This document shows positions 12,983-23,983 of a stretch of DNA of 55,356 nt, one piece after another. The translations under genes and the position numbers were made by a program. This DNA comes from Glomus cerebriforme. Taxonomy: Eukaryota > Glomeromycota > Glomeromycetes > Glomerales > Glomeraceae. The stretch covers positions 174,537 through 229,892 of the forward strand of contig QKYT01000013.1 of the NCBI GenBank assembly GCA_003550305.1. Reading direction: 5' to 3'. Position 1 is the stretch's first letter; every line of letters begins with the position of its first letter. Below the pieces are notes generated by a model. That model worked only from the letters and a program-made list of their open reading frames with translations, was not told where the DNA came from and made no database searches.

Positions 12983-13778
12983 TATAACAACAAAAAAAAA
13001 AAAAGAAAAATTTTTTTTATTGTACTATAAAATGTATCATTTATTTGGTTTTAAAAAAATTTTTTTTTGTATAATCTAAATATTTAATTAGAGATCATAT
13101 GATACTATTTTTTTTAATTTTATTTTATTTTTATTTTATTTGATTCAATGCAATGTATGAATGTATTATAAAATAAGTAAAGCGAATAAAAAGTATGGAA
13201 CTATTGTAATTCAAAAGCCTTACCCGTTTTATTCACGAAAACGTGCTAAAGTCACGTGAACCCTATCGTAAACGCGTTACGTCATGTTAAAACACTATTA
13301 ACGAATAAAATTTTTTAGTAATACTTTTGTTTCATATAAAATTGATATTACAAATTAATGGTTTTGTGTAATTGAATGATGGTGATTTTTTTCATGCTCT
13401 ATTCTGTACAAAAAAAGCTAAGAGTAAAACTATATCACAATAGCTAAACTACTAGCTATTAAAATGCTATTCAAAAAAAAAATTATATACGTCTACTAAA
13501 AAAAAAAAAAAAATTTTTTTTTTCAACATTATTAAATGTAATTCATATAATTGAAAGATATTATATATAAAATAAAATATACTCGGATTAAAAAAAAAAA
13601 AAAAAAATTTCAATACCATTTTTTGATGCACACCATAAAAATTTGTCATCGAAAAATGTTTTTTTCTTCTTTCGACATCCAAAAAAAATTAGTTCCAAAA
13701 AAAAAGCTGCACCATATAATTTACTCCCCATACAGAATCATTAACAAAGTTGATAAATATACACAGCACAATTGCCCT
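12983..13778. other. Convergent 3' intergenic region
   Basis: Lies between the 3' ends of the M13 gene (+) and the Q-rich coiled-coil gene (-). It contains AATAAA-like words (for example GCGAATAAAAAG near 13180), many A/T homopolymers and one CACGTG site. Open frames here are low-complexity and not supported. Confidence 0.5.
13253..13258. promoter_or_regulatory. CACGTG (E-box) site
   Basis: Context AAGTCACGTGAACC. It is one of five intergenic CACGTG palindromes seen between 13 and 23 kb. Bound by bHLH factors of the Cbf1/Pho4 type in other fungi; function here is inferred. Confidence 0.4.
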
Positions 13779-15174
13779 CTATTGTTTTTGTTCTTGTTTT
13801 TCTTGCTGTTCCGACTCTTGTTGTCCCTGTTGTTGTTCCTGTTGCTGTTCCGGTTTTTTCTGCTCTTGATGTTGTTCTTGTTGCTGTTCCAGTTCTTTCT
13901 GTTCTTGATGATGTTCCTGTTGCCGTTCCAGTTCTTTCTGTTCCTGTAGCTGTTCCTGTTCTTGCTTTACTTGTTGTTGTTGTTGTTGTTGTTGACGGTA
14001 CAATTCAATAAGGAAAGGTCCAATAATAACCTCATCCAATTCGTCTTCAGTTTCATCATCTTTTTCTTCATTATCATCACCGGAATTAGTTTTGTCGATA
14101 TCCATATCTTTGACGTCCGCTTCATTGCCGCCGTTATCACCATCAGCTCGCAATATATTATTAAAGTATGGAAGAAGGAAAGAGTGCATCTCTTCGATAT
14201 ATTCTCTAATCTGCTTATTTTCGTCACAAATATCTCTATATTCAGCTTTTAAATCATTACATTCATCCTTGACAATCTCTATTTCTTCCTCGAGCTTTGT
14301 ATTTATTTGGAGCATTTCATGCTCCGTCTCTCTTAGTTTCTTCACCAACGATCCTTGTTCTTTAAAAATCAATAAGTATCATATCATATAATCATAACTC
14401 TATCATAACATTAAATTACATCACGTACCATCATGGAACGTATTGAAATCTGACGTAAAGATGTTGAACGGCATCCTAAACTCTCTCAACGGATGATCTA
14501 AAAAAAAAAGGAGAACGCGTCATTACGCGCTATCTATAAGATAAATTATGTAATAATGATGATAACAATAGATTAATTTAATACTTACTAGGCAAGTTTT
14601 CCAAAATCGCCCCACTTCTACTGTTATAATCGCATACTAACTCATCACCATCTCGCTCTCCATTGGACCTTCGTGGAGATGTTCTTCCATACGGATTATA
14701 TAAATGCGGATGATGGCGGTTTGCTCCGATCTTACCGTTCGTATAACTGCTCTCATCCAATCCGTGACCATTACCATTTGCTAGTGGCGTATGAATTGGA
14801 GTGGCATATTGTGATGTTGCTGCGCTATTTCCATTAATCTTGTGATATCCATTTGTATGCTGTGGAGTATTTTGATTGGCTACAGTGCTATGGTCGACTT
14901 TTTGCGTCATGCAAAAAAGAAAGGAAAAAAAGAAACAAAAAATTTCATTAATTAAGAATATTATATATATAAATATATATTGTAAATAAAATATTGTAAT
15001 GCTTATTATATATATTTATTATATATTTAAATTAGCTGTTTTTTTCATACCATCACTGGCTTCTTCCTCCGAACTTCCACTAGTGTCTTCGGCGGCATCT
15101 TCTTCGTGAAAAACGAACTCTTCGTCAGAAGAGTCAGACTGTTCAGAGAAATCGGCATCTAACCAGTCAACCAT
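13779..15174 (-). CDS. Uncharacterised protein, acidic N-terminus, coiled coil, glutamine-rich tail, 360 aa
   Basis: I do not recognise the family. Four exons on the minus strand: 15174-15051, 14897-14589, 14497-14429 and 14359-13779 (1083 nt, in frame, GT-AG). The start is the first ATG in the exon, MVDWLDADF. Residues 1-41 are rich in Asp, Glu and Ser. Residues 42-145 are low-complexity, rich in Asn, Gly and His. Residues about 168-230 form a strong coiled coil. Residues 247-277 are acidic. From 290 to the end the chain is Gln/Glu-rich, starting with eight consecutive Gln, encoded by a CAA-type repeat. The acidic, coiled-coil and polyQ layout resembles transcriptional co-regulators or condensate-forming proteins, but that is only compositional. 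The acceptor of intron 1 is unusual, GCAAAAAG after a distant T-tract. Its promoter probably lies partly in the adjacent assembly gap. Confidence 0.85.
13805..13995 (-). repeat. Imperfect CAA/CAG-type repeat encoding a Gln-rich tail
   Basis: A TTG/TTC-rich plus-strand tract, including a run of TTG triplets near 13970-13995, encodes the Gln/Glu tail of the overlapping gene. Sub-repeats of about 33-36 bp (EQKELEQQQEQHQ-like) are visible, so length polymorphism is likely. Confidence 0.75.
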
Positions 15175-15569
15175 CTTCAAGTGTATATATTACTTGCAAC
15201 GAACTTCAAAAAAAAACTAAACTACTAATTCAAGTATAAAAGGTAACTAACCCCTAAAAAAAGGTGTGTATATATATATATTTTTTTTGCCAAAAAATAA
15301 TATATAATTAGAAAACTTTGAGAGATTTTTAAAAGCGAAAAGAAAATTTGGATTCACTTAGTTTCTGAGATCTATAAACCGTAAATTTCAATATATATAA
15401 GAAAGTAGTATAACCTAGAACCTAAATAGTTTTTTTTTTTTATTTTTATTTTTTTTTATTTATTATTTATTTATTTTTCAACGAAACCGATATTTATAAA
15501 ACAAGGGTTTTAAGGGGTTTTTTTTTACAAATGTAAAAGAAGTGTTTTTAAATTCGCTTTAATTTTTTA
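15175..15569. other. 5' flank of the Q-rich coiled-coil gene
   Basis: AT-rich promoter or leader sequence with long T runs (for example around 15430-15480). No distinct motif was recognised. It is cut off by the assembly gap. Confidence 0.4.
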
Positions 15570-16232
15570 NNNNNNNNNNNNNNNNNNNNNNNNNNNNNNN
15601 NNNNNNNNNNNNNNNNNNNNNNNNNNNNNNNNNNNNNNNNNNNNNNNNNNNNNNNNNNNNNNNNNNNNNNNNNNNNNNNNNNNNNNNNNNNNNNNNNNNN
15701 NNNNNNNNNNNNNNNNNNNNNNNNNNNNNNNNNNNNNNNNNNNNNNNNNNNNNNNNNNNNNNNNNNNNNNNNNNNNNNNNNNNNNNNNNNNNNNNNNNNN
15801 NNNNNNNNNNNNNNNNNNNNNNNNNNNNNNNNNNNNNNNNNNNNNNNNNNNNNNNNNNNNNNNNNNNNNNNNNNNNNNNNNNNNNNNNNNNNNNNNNNNN
15901 NNNNNNNNNNNNNNNNNNNNNNNNNNNNNNNNNNNNNNNNNNNNNNNNNNNNNNNNNNNNNNNNNNNNNNNNNNNNNNNNNNNNNNNNNNNNNNNNNNNN
16001 NNNNNNNNNNNNNNNNNNNNNNNNNNNNNNNNNNNNNNNNNNNNNNNNNNNNNNNNNNNNNNNNNNNNNNNNNNNNNNNNNNNNNNNNNNNNNNNNNNNN
16101 NNNNNNNNNNNNNNNNNNNNNNNNNNNNNNNNNNNNNNNNNNNNNNNNNNNNNNNNNNNNNNNNNNNNNNNNNNNNNNNNNNNNNNNNNNNNNNNNNNNN
16201 NNNNNNNNNNNNNNNNNNNNNNNNNNNNNNNN
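15570..16232. other. Assembly gap (663 N)
   Basis: Unknown bases, flanked by a T/A run on both sides. The apparent open frame across it is an artefact. Confidence 0.99.
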
Positions 16233-17461
16233 AAAAAAAAAAAGAATAAGAATCAATATCTTTAATTATTTTATCTTTTTTTAGTTTAATTTAAAATTAC
16301 ATAATATAATTTTATATATTTTAGATGAACAATCGGAAATATAATATATATTAATAGGTTTTATCTACTATTTTCTTTATTATGTTTATATATAGAATAT
16401 ATAGAGAATCATTATTCAATTATTATGCTATAAATAATTTTTTAACTTAAAAAAAACAAAGAAATTTATTTAATTAAAGATCACATTCATTGTTTTTTTA
16501 AAACAAAGTAAAATTTCCATCTTAAATTTTTTCATTGTCGAATTTTTTTTTATTCTGAAAATCCCTGCCAATCATCTTTAGATTACTAATAGTTGTACAA
16601 GTACAGTTGATTACGTATTATATATATAACTTAAGATTATATATTCCCCTTAATCCTCCTATGGGAATCAAAAGGAAGAAAGAAAAAAATTACTCATTAT
16701 TTCACTTATTTCATAAAGGACATTCATTCTACATTGAATTGACTTCTTGAACACCTCTCCTACATATATAAAGAATTGGTCATGACAATTCATTAATTCA
16801 TTTCTACGCTTGACTGAGTTTAAAAACTATAATGTTTGAGATCGTTTATCTTTGGCCTTGATTCCAATAATATTTGTAATTATGAAGGACTCTTTCATAG
16901 TGATAATAAAAAAAAAGAGCAAAATTAAAAATTTATAATTGATGTTATGGGTTGTTTGTAATCTCGTTACCATATGCTTCTGGCTTGATGGAACAGATCT
17001 TGCTTTGTCAAACGAAACACCCATAAACATTTTTTTAATACACCACTCTATCATGAAATTGATTGAATAGGGATGAGATTTTGATCAGAAATAATTTTGA
17101 TAAAAAAGTTTTTTTTTTATTGGGTTCCCATAAAGTTGAGATGATTTTTTTTCAAAGTTTAGGATCAAAAGTGTTTTACGAACGAGTGAAAGGTAATAGG
17201 CTTAAAACTATGTATAGACAATACAGTACAGCATTCGGAGAGAAGTAAAAAGTTCTTTATAATTTGCGGTGTAAACATATTTATAATATTTATTTAGTAA
17301 ATATTTTTGTTCGTTTATATTCAGAAAATTTACGCATAAAAGAACATAAGGAACGAAAGCAAAGGTTGAAGTTTGACGAAAAGTTATATCATCTTTAAGG
17401 AACGTGATCTATCTGAAGTTTGATTGGCTAGAATAAAATTTTTAAAAACTTTAAAATTAAC

Positions 17462-17467
17462 CACGTG
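17462..17467. promoter_or_regulatory. CACGTG site in CACGTGAT
   Basis: Context AACCACGTGATTTAC. Intergenic; same extended word as at 18878, 20517 and 22765. Confidence 0.4.
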
Positions 17468-18058
17468 ATTTACATTGTTAAATATGAAAAAAAAAATCGA
17501 ATTCTCTAACCAAATATACGCAAATTTGAAAGGTTGATATTTTTTTTAAAAAAAAAAATTTTACATCGAAAAGACTTAAACATATTAACAATTCACTTTA
17601 AAAGAGTAATCTTTTAAAATATATTAAATATAACGGGATATATTGTGAATAGTTATTATTAGTCATTTTATTTCGATATTTAGTATTGTCTTATAGACTA
17701 TTGTTGAATATAAAAAAATTCTCATAACCGTAGGAAAATTATAAATATATATATATTTGATATAGTAAATTTTAAAGTTAGTTTTAATATAGTTAATAAC
17801 ATTATTTCATCATTGCTGAGTTAATTAATGCACTTATTTAAAAGTATAAACCGGTTTTTACGTGGCTTGTTATTTTACTTTATTTATTTTATTTTTATTT
17901 GTTTTTTTTTTTTACGTTGCTCCGATTGCAAATTATTCTTTAAATAATAAAAAATTCTTTACTTGAGGAGTGATTTATTGATCAAAAGAAATTCATCAAA
18001 CATTTTGTTAAAAAGTCCTTCACTTTTGCGCCACTAATTATGAAATCATCTATGCATG

Positions 18059-18093
18059 ATCTATTTGAGACTATTTGAGACTATTCGAGACTA
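18059..18093 (+). repeat. Three-copy 10-bp tandem repeat
   Basis: CTATTTGAGA repeats twice and is followed by CTATTCGAGA, directly in tandem. Confidence 0.8.
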
Positions 18094-18877
18094 ACTTGGT
18101 CATTGAAGTACAGCGATGATATACATTTATATTCATTTGTGACACAGTTAGACACTAAATTTATAAAACAATAGCATAATGTACATTTGGATTTTCAGAT
18201 CGTAGATCAAAAAGGTCTAATTTTTTTTTTATTTGTCAACAAAAAAATTTGACAAATGTAAACAAAAAAAAATTGATTTTCTACTATATAATAAATTTTT
18301 TTTTTTTTTTTTTTATAATAAATATTTATTTGCGGAATCCTTTTTAAGTTTCAAAATTATTGGATGAACTTATTTTTTTTTTAAAAAAAAAAAAAATTAG
18401 ATCATAATGTTTTTAATTTAATTATATTATTTAATTTTTGATATTGTAAGCGTTTTTTTTTTCGTGTTGCGCTTACGTTCATCATCAATTATGAATCTTG
18501 TGAGCTCGGATTGTAATTTAGACATTGTAATTTCGATGCATGATGAAATTTATAGTTACACAAACATATTTATTATTGTAATTATTATAATACTTATAAT
18601 CGAAAAGAAAAATAGATCAAATAAAATCTTCATATAAAAAGTGAGCGAGTTAATATAACTAACTTTCTCATCAAAAAATAGTTTATATTTGCTCATCTTT
18701 CCAGTGCTAACATTATAAAAAGACTACTGCTTTTAAAAAAATTATTATTTGAACTCTTGGATCGCACTTTCTCTCTTTCTCTTCTCCGTTATATATATAT
18801 ATATTTATTTGATGTGGTAAATAATAAAAACCTTGCTTGAAAAAAAAAACTTGTATACTACACGCTTAAATATTGAT

Positions 18878-18883
18878 CACGTG
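18878..18883. promoter_or_regulatory. CACGTG inside palindrome ATCACGTGAT
   Basis: Lies about 160 bases upstream of the DUF7082 start codon, so it is a plausible operator for that gene. The ten-base palindrome is perfect. Confidence 0.5.
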
Positions 18884-19042
18884 ATACATCAAACGGAGTG
18901 AAATTTTAACTTTTAAAAATTCATTTTTTTTTTTTGTTACTTTTTCAAAATAGCTTTATTTCTTTTATTTCTTGTGGTTGATTGGGCTATACTCGGAATA
19001 CGCACTCTCTTTTACCATATTTAAACGAAATTCAATATAACA

Positions 19043-20370
19043 ATGAATAGATTGGGTAAATAACCTTATTAAAGATAATTCTATGTTTCATCTTATTCAT
19101 TTTAATTTATAAAAATATTTTCTTAAATTTTACATATATTCAAATAGCTCATTCATTCATTTCATCCGATGATTCTTACAATTCTTATATTCCTTGCAAT
19201 ACTTCTATAACTACAGAGGCTGAAACTTTGTCTTTGCCTCAAGATGGATTGTTAAATTTTAATCAAATATCTGAATGGATGACATCTTTAACATCTATAC
19301 AATCAGAAGAAATTAATTTTGATCCTTCTAATTCTATTGATTCAAATGATTCTATTAATTTTATTAACTCTATTGATTCTTTTAGTTCTAATTATTCTAA
19401 TTATAATAATGATATTTGTAATTATTATCCAATATCATCAAATATGATAAAAACTGATTCCAAATCTGGTATGTAAATAATTTTATTCCTTTTATTTATT
19501 AATTTTTAAATTATAAATTATTAATAATATATTATATTTATATATATATTAGATATTCAATATTCTAAAATGCTTTTACCATATTTGTATTATGAAAACA
19601 AATCACATTCACTTATAGAACAACCTATAATTCCATCAAACTATTCTACTAATAATAATAAGCAAAAAGTTCAAGTCTCATTTATAAAAAGTTTGGATGA
19701 TTTGCTTAATGGCATTCAAATTTTTTTTAATGGAAATCATAATGATATGACACAGTCATGGTCTCAAGAAGAATTTAATGTTCGACGTCGAATAGTTCAA
19801 TTCTTTAAAAATAAAGGAGGAAAAAGAATTATAGCTTCTTTTAAAGCTGTTGATCCATCAGAACGACCAAAAAATGGTATTTTTGTTTCATGTATTTATT
19901 GGTATGATAAGAAAACACAACATGATAAATGGTATTTTACTTCAACGGATTACTTAAATCTTCTTGAAAGTTTAACAGGAATTAGACTTACTTCAGATGA
20001 AAAAAATCGTATTCGTCGTAATCTTGAAGGATATAAACCAATAACAGTTGGTAAAAATAAGAATAATAGTGATGAAATATATAAAGATTTAATGTCTTAT
20101 TCATTTGCAAAACCAAGAAATGCTGAAAAAGATATTAAGATTTATGAATGGAGGCATTTAATAAATGCTATAGAAAAAATAATTAACAAATATTCTGGTA
20201 GATCTTATACTAAAGAACATGCCAAAAATGATACTTTAAAATCTATTAATAATAGTAATAAATGTAACAGGTAAGTAAATTTATATATTCTTATTTATTG
20301 ATTTTTAAAAACATTAAATAAATTATTTCTTTTTTTCTTTACTTATAATAATAGATCATTTGATATTTAA
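19043..20370 (+). CDS. DUF7082 (Medusa/MedA-like) developmental regulator, 355 aa
   Basis: Putative nuclear regulator of the family that includes Aspergillus MedA, which controls conidiophore and sporulation development. Four exons: 19043-19055, 19148-19468, 19553-20270 and 20355-20370 (1068 nt, GT-AG throughout). The first exon encodes only four residues plus one base; the last adds five residues. If the last intron is retained, translation stops four bases past the donor with nearly the same protein. Residues 1-140 are Ser/Asn/Asp-rich and probably disordered. The conserved domain starts near W181 (WSQEEFNVRRRIVQFF) and includes EKNRIRRNLEGYKP (about 261-274) and KPRNAEKDIKIYEW (298-311), which are hallmark blocks of this family. 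At 355 aa it is shorter than the ascomycete regulators I recall. DNA binding by this domain is suspected rather than shown. The family call is from recalled motifs. Confidence 0.88.
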
Positions 20371-21225
20371 TTAGTTAAATAGTAGGAGGTGGAAATATAT
20401 TTTATATTCATTATTATATTATTATATTATATTTATTATCATTATTAATTTATCATAATATATATATTATTAAAGGTCTTATATTTAATAAAATCAAATC
20501 GAAAGCTTAAACTAAACACGTGATAGATAATCAAATTTCGATTGATCAAAGTTTGTTAAAGAATTTCAACCGATTTTCGATTTTTAAAGTTTGCTTCAGG
20601 ACAAACAATCTAAACAATCTAATGCAATAATGCAAAAAATTAACGATATTTTTGTATTTGAGTTATCACTATGATCTTAAAGGATTATCACGAAAAAAAA
20701 AACTAAATGTGATTACATATTTTTATTATTTTATTTTTTTTTTTTAAAAAAAAGAAAAGAATTTTTACAAAGGTTTTATTATTTATTACTCCCACAACCT
20801 AAATAATAATCAATAATAACCTAATTTAAATTTTTAATTTGTTTTAAAATAAAAATAAAAGAGGATAATGAGTAAACTAATCCCATTATTAAATAATTTC
20901 GGTCAAGTATACTCATATTCTCTTATAATTTATTCACTCCCAACACAATCTTATTTAAATTTTTTTAATCCACCAAATTTTTCACCACAAAAATTATTCG
21001 TCATTCAAATGTTCGTGGATGATGTTATGCTCAAAATTTTTTTAAGGGGTCTATGTCTTGAAAAAAAAGAAGTAAAAAAGAAACCCAAAATATACTGTAT
21101 ACTATTAAAATAAAAAAAAAAAAAGATGCATAATAAAATTCATTCAAACCATTTTTTTTTTTAAAAAAAAAATCCCCATTTAATCTATTAAAAATATTCA
21201 AAGGTGACCGACTAAGATTTTGTAT
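20371..21225. other. Convergent 3' intergenic region
   Basis: Between the 3' ends of the DUF7082 gene (+) and the bZIP gene (-). It contains a CACGTGAT site at 20517 and A/T homopolymers. An 81-codon frame at 20868-21113 has no family resemblance and overlaps likely 3' UTR, so it is not called. Confidence 0.5.
20517..20522. promoter_or_regulatory. CACGTG site in CACGTGAT
   Basis: Context AAACACGTGATAG, between convergent 3' ends, so a promoter role is not obvious. Confidence 0.3.
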
Positions 21226-22119
21226 TTAATTCATGTCTGACCGCGATTCAATCTCATTTTGTACATTATGTTGCTGCGTTGTGTGTAATTTTGCTTTTAA
21301 TTCTTCAATTTCTTTATGTAGACGTGCATTTTCTTCAAGTTTCAAAATGTTTAAGCTTAGTTTGGTATTCAATTCATCAATTTCTTTATTAAGTCGATTG
21401 TTTTCTTCTTCTAGACGTGTAACTTTTTCTTCGAGATCAGCAACATACGCTTTTTTCTTACGGCGACATTCTTTAGCAGCGACTCGATTACGTAAAAGTC
21501 TGCGTTGTCGACGTTCGTCATTGGTAAGATTGCGAGTACTAACGGCACGTTTATTACCAGAACTATCCTGAGGCTGTGCCTGTGTCGGTGCCTGAGACTG
21601 AGCAGTTGCTGCGGCGTTACTCAAAAATTCTTCCATGTTAGAACGAAGCGTGGGAGAAAGATCATTCATTGCGTTTTGTTGGTTAGAAATTAAGGGTGCA
21701 ACTGCAATAGGAGAATTCATTGAATTTACAGAATTTGCAGCAGCAGTCAATACATCATCAAACTGTGGATTTGATAAAACTTGTTTTGTAGACTCTGTGG
21801 ACTGACCTACTACATTTTGGGCTACAGAAGAAGGTACGCTTGATAAAATAGCTGCAGCATTTGCTGCAATAGCAGTAGGATCGGTAGCTTTTAAATTACT
21901 TTCGATTTGTTTCTCTGTAATTTTTTTTGATCCTTGAGTAGCTTTACGTTTGGCGTCACCTTGACTATCAACATCAGTAGGAGCAGTTCTCTTGAGTGAT
22001 TTTGAATGGTCGTCATTTTTACTATGTTTTTGTTCTGATTTTTTACTTGCTGTTGTCGGTCTTGCTTCTTCAACAGTAGTTTGACTTTGTTGGTTTGTTG
22101 ACTGTAATTCTTGAGGCAT
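21226..22119 (-). CDS. bZIP transcription factor, CREB/ATF-like, single exon, 297 aa
   Basis: Sequence-specific DNA-binding dimer acting in the nucleus. One uninterrupted exon begins at the first ATG (MPQELQSTNQ). Residues 1-200 are low-complexity, Ser/Ala/Gln/Asn-rich, with a Lys-rich stretch at 26-66. The basic region spans about 203-223 and contains NRVAAKECRRKKKAYV; N211, A214, A215, C218 and R219 fit the NxxAAxxCR signature. CREB/ATF members have almost the same block, so TGACG-type sites are the expected targets. The zipper has Leu at 229, 236, 243 and 250, then a near-duplicate of the segment follows (236-254 versus 261-278), shifting the heptad by four. TGACG and GACGTC words lie about 200-250 bases upstream of the start, suggesting possible autoregulation. 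Convergent with the DUF7082 gene. Which stress or developmental pathway it serves cannot be told. Confidence 0.93.
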   Translation of the reverse strand: MPQELQSTNQQSQTTVEEARPTTASKKSEQKHSKNDDHSKSLKRTAPTDVDSQGDAKRKATQGSKKITEKQIESNLKATDPTAIAANAAAILSSVPSSVAQNVVGQSTESTKQVLSNPQFDDVLTAAANSVNSMNSPIAVAPLISNQQNAMNDLSPTLRSNMEEFLSNAAATAQSQAPTQAQPQDSSGNKRAVSTRNLTNDERRQRRLLRNRVAAKECRRKKKAYVADLEEKVTRLEEENNRLNKEIDELNTKLSLNILKLEENARLHKEIEELKAKLHTTQQHNVQNEIESRSDMN

Positions 22120-22324
22120 CTTTAACTTATGTTGTTTATGTCAGATGAGCTTAAGTTTGATATATAATAAGTAAAAGTGGCGTTATCTCTACAAAAATTC
22201 TCTTGATAAAAAGGTTGTTAAAAATTCCTTTGGACAAAGTAAATAATAAATATGATAGAAATCGCGTGTCGTCGTTTTTTTTTTATTCAAGGTTGGACGA
22301 CATCGGTTTTTTTTTTTTTTGGAC

Positions 22325-22369
22325 GACGTCGCTCTTTAAAGGTGACGGCAGCAAAAAAAATAAATGACG
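22325..22369. promoter_or_regulatory. Cluster of CRE-like half sites upstream of the bZIP gene
   Basis: GACGTC at 22325-22330, TGACG at 22343-22347 and TGACG at 22365-22369, all 206-250 bases before the bZIP start codon. They fit the site preference of the CREB-like factor encoded next door. Binding is inferred. Confidence 0.4.
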
Positions 22370-23797
22370 ATGTTCAACTAACTTCCAACGGGTATTATGT
22401 ACAGTAAATATATGTTGTGTGAGGGAATATTAGGGGTAAAAAAATTTTTCTGCTATGGAAAAGGATAACTGCGGAAGGGCTGAGTTGGTAATACAATCCA
22501 ATCAATGGCTTTTCTGATCACAAGCTTTGATAATCTTGATGATGAAATAATTTGAGCATGTGATGTAATTTTTCGTCTGACATCATGATGAATAACGTCT
22601 GTACAAATTTCACAAGATAGACAAGATAATTGATTACACAATAAAAATAAAGAATGTATCTACGAGCTATCGAAAACAACTAAACGCCGGACCTTATTTT
22701 TTTTAAAATATATATATATATTCGTTACTTATTTTACTAATCGGGTTAATGTTTCTAAAAATTTCACGTGATTCAATACTTATTTTACCTTTGAACAGAA
22801 TGATTAGAAGTAATACGGCTTATGGTTTTTTATGTTAAAATATAATAAACCAATTACATTCTTCAATGCTCAATCTTTTGTAATTCGAAGTATTTTATTT
22901 AATAAACATCCTATAAAGGCCCATAATTATAGGGGCTTATATTAAAAAATCAATTGATTTTGTGGCCTTCACATTATTTTTGATCTCAAATAAATTATAT
23001 AATTTGATAGTAGTGTAAATTTCATTTGATAATTTATCAATCATAAAAAAAAAATTTGTAAACATAAAATCATTATATTTTATTATATATGATTTATATG
23101 ATTAATTAATAAAAATTTATAACCAAAAATTTTGATAACTTTTTTAATAATTAAATTAGTTTTTAAAGGGTATTCTTTTTAAACATTTTTTTTTTACTAA
23201 TAAAAATATGAAAATCCATAATATTTTTGGATGTCAATTATTCTGCCAATCTGCCATACCTATTAGACTTACAGTATTGGTTTTATTTTATTACTATTAT
23301 CATTATGTGATGCTTAAATTAAAACAATTAAAAAATTTAAAAATCAATTCCTTTTAATAAATAAACAAAAAACCATTTGATTTTATTAAATGTATTATTT
23401 TATAATATTAAAATTAATAATTATTTACTATTTAACATGGGTTTTATTTTTATTTTTACTTAATTTTCTTTTTTTTTTTAATGAGTTATTAATATTTATT
23501 GTATATTAAAATATATTATGATATACATATATATATTTAATTAATTAATATATCTCTATTAAAGTAATATAATTAACATATGTTTTTTAGCTATCAATCA
23601 ACCTTTTAATATTAATTATACTAATCTAATCTAATAAATTATTATTTAATTTATTATAACTTATACTATTATTTATCTATTTATAAAATTACTTATTTTT
23701 TTTTTGAATTAGTTAATATTATCTAACCTTTTTACTTTTTACTAATTATATAATCTTTAATAATAAAATTCTAATGATAATAATAATTTTATATATA
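22370..23797. other. Transition from gene island to AT-rich repeat region
   Basis: A 62-codon minus frame at 22453-22641 lies in a less AT-rich patch but has no recognisable family. CACGTGAT occurs at 22765. From about 22950 the sequence becomes almost pure A/T with no features seen. Confidence 0.45.
22765..22770. promoter_or_regulatory. CACGTG site in TTCACGTGATT
   Basis: The last intergenic CACGTGAT of the gene island, about 650 bases upstream of the bZIP start. Confidence 0.35.
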
Positions 23798-23981
23798 CAG
23801 TCAATACTCTTTATAACGAACCAACGGTTCCGTGGAAAAAAAAAGTTCGTTATACAAATTACTATGTTTTCTATATGAGCATTACATTTTTTATAACGAA
23901 CTATTATTAAAAGTTCAAAATTTTGGGTTCGTTATATCCAGAGTTCGCTATAAAAAGGTTCGTTATAACCAGTTTTGACTG
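23798..23981. mobile_element. Non-autonomous Tc1/mariner-pogo-like MITE, 184 bp
   Basis: Begins CAGTCAATACTCTTTATAACG and ends CGTTATAACCAGTTTTGACTG, which are imperfect inverted repeats, and is flanked by TA on both sides (23796-23797 and 23982-23983). TTATAACGAAC or its complement recurs about six times inside, a typical sub-terminal repeat layout. CAGTC...CGTTATAACGAAC ends are characteristic of pogo/Tigger-type elements, which duplicate TA. No coding capacity, so it must be moved by a transposase encoded elsewhere. Confidence 0.9.
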
Positions 23982-23983
23982 TA

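Larger units (their letters stand above)
16233..19042. other. Intergenic region, no supported gene
   Basis: Two short frames overlap head to head near 16827-17054 (-) and 17063-17248 (+). Their surroundings are less AT-rich than the flanks, so a small gene or exon could be hidden here, but no family or splice model could be supported. The remainder has long homopolymers and two CACGTG sites. The last several hundred bases are the promoter of the DUF7082 gene. Confidence 0.45.

Noticed and set aside
13467..14391. Extra frames opposite or shifted to the Q-rich gene
   Set aside because: They are shadows of the spliced gene on the minus strand and low-complexity translations of its repeat.
15567..16256. 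A 229-codon frame
   Set aside because: It runs over the run of N and has no sequence content.
16827..17248. Two head-to-head short frames
   Set aside because: They do not extend into a splice model or known family; noted only as a patch worth checking with cDNA.
20868..21113. 81-codon plus-strand frame
   Set aside because: Lies in convergent 3' flank, with no recognisable domain.
22453..22641. 62-codon minus-strand frame
   Set aside because: Better composition than its surroundings but no family, no splice model and a position within the likely bZIP upstream region.
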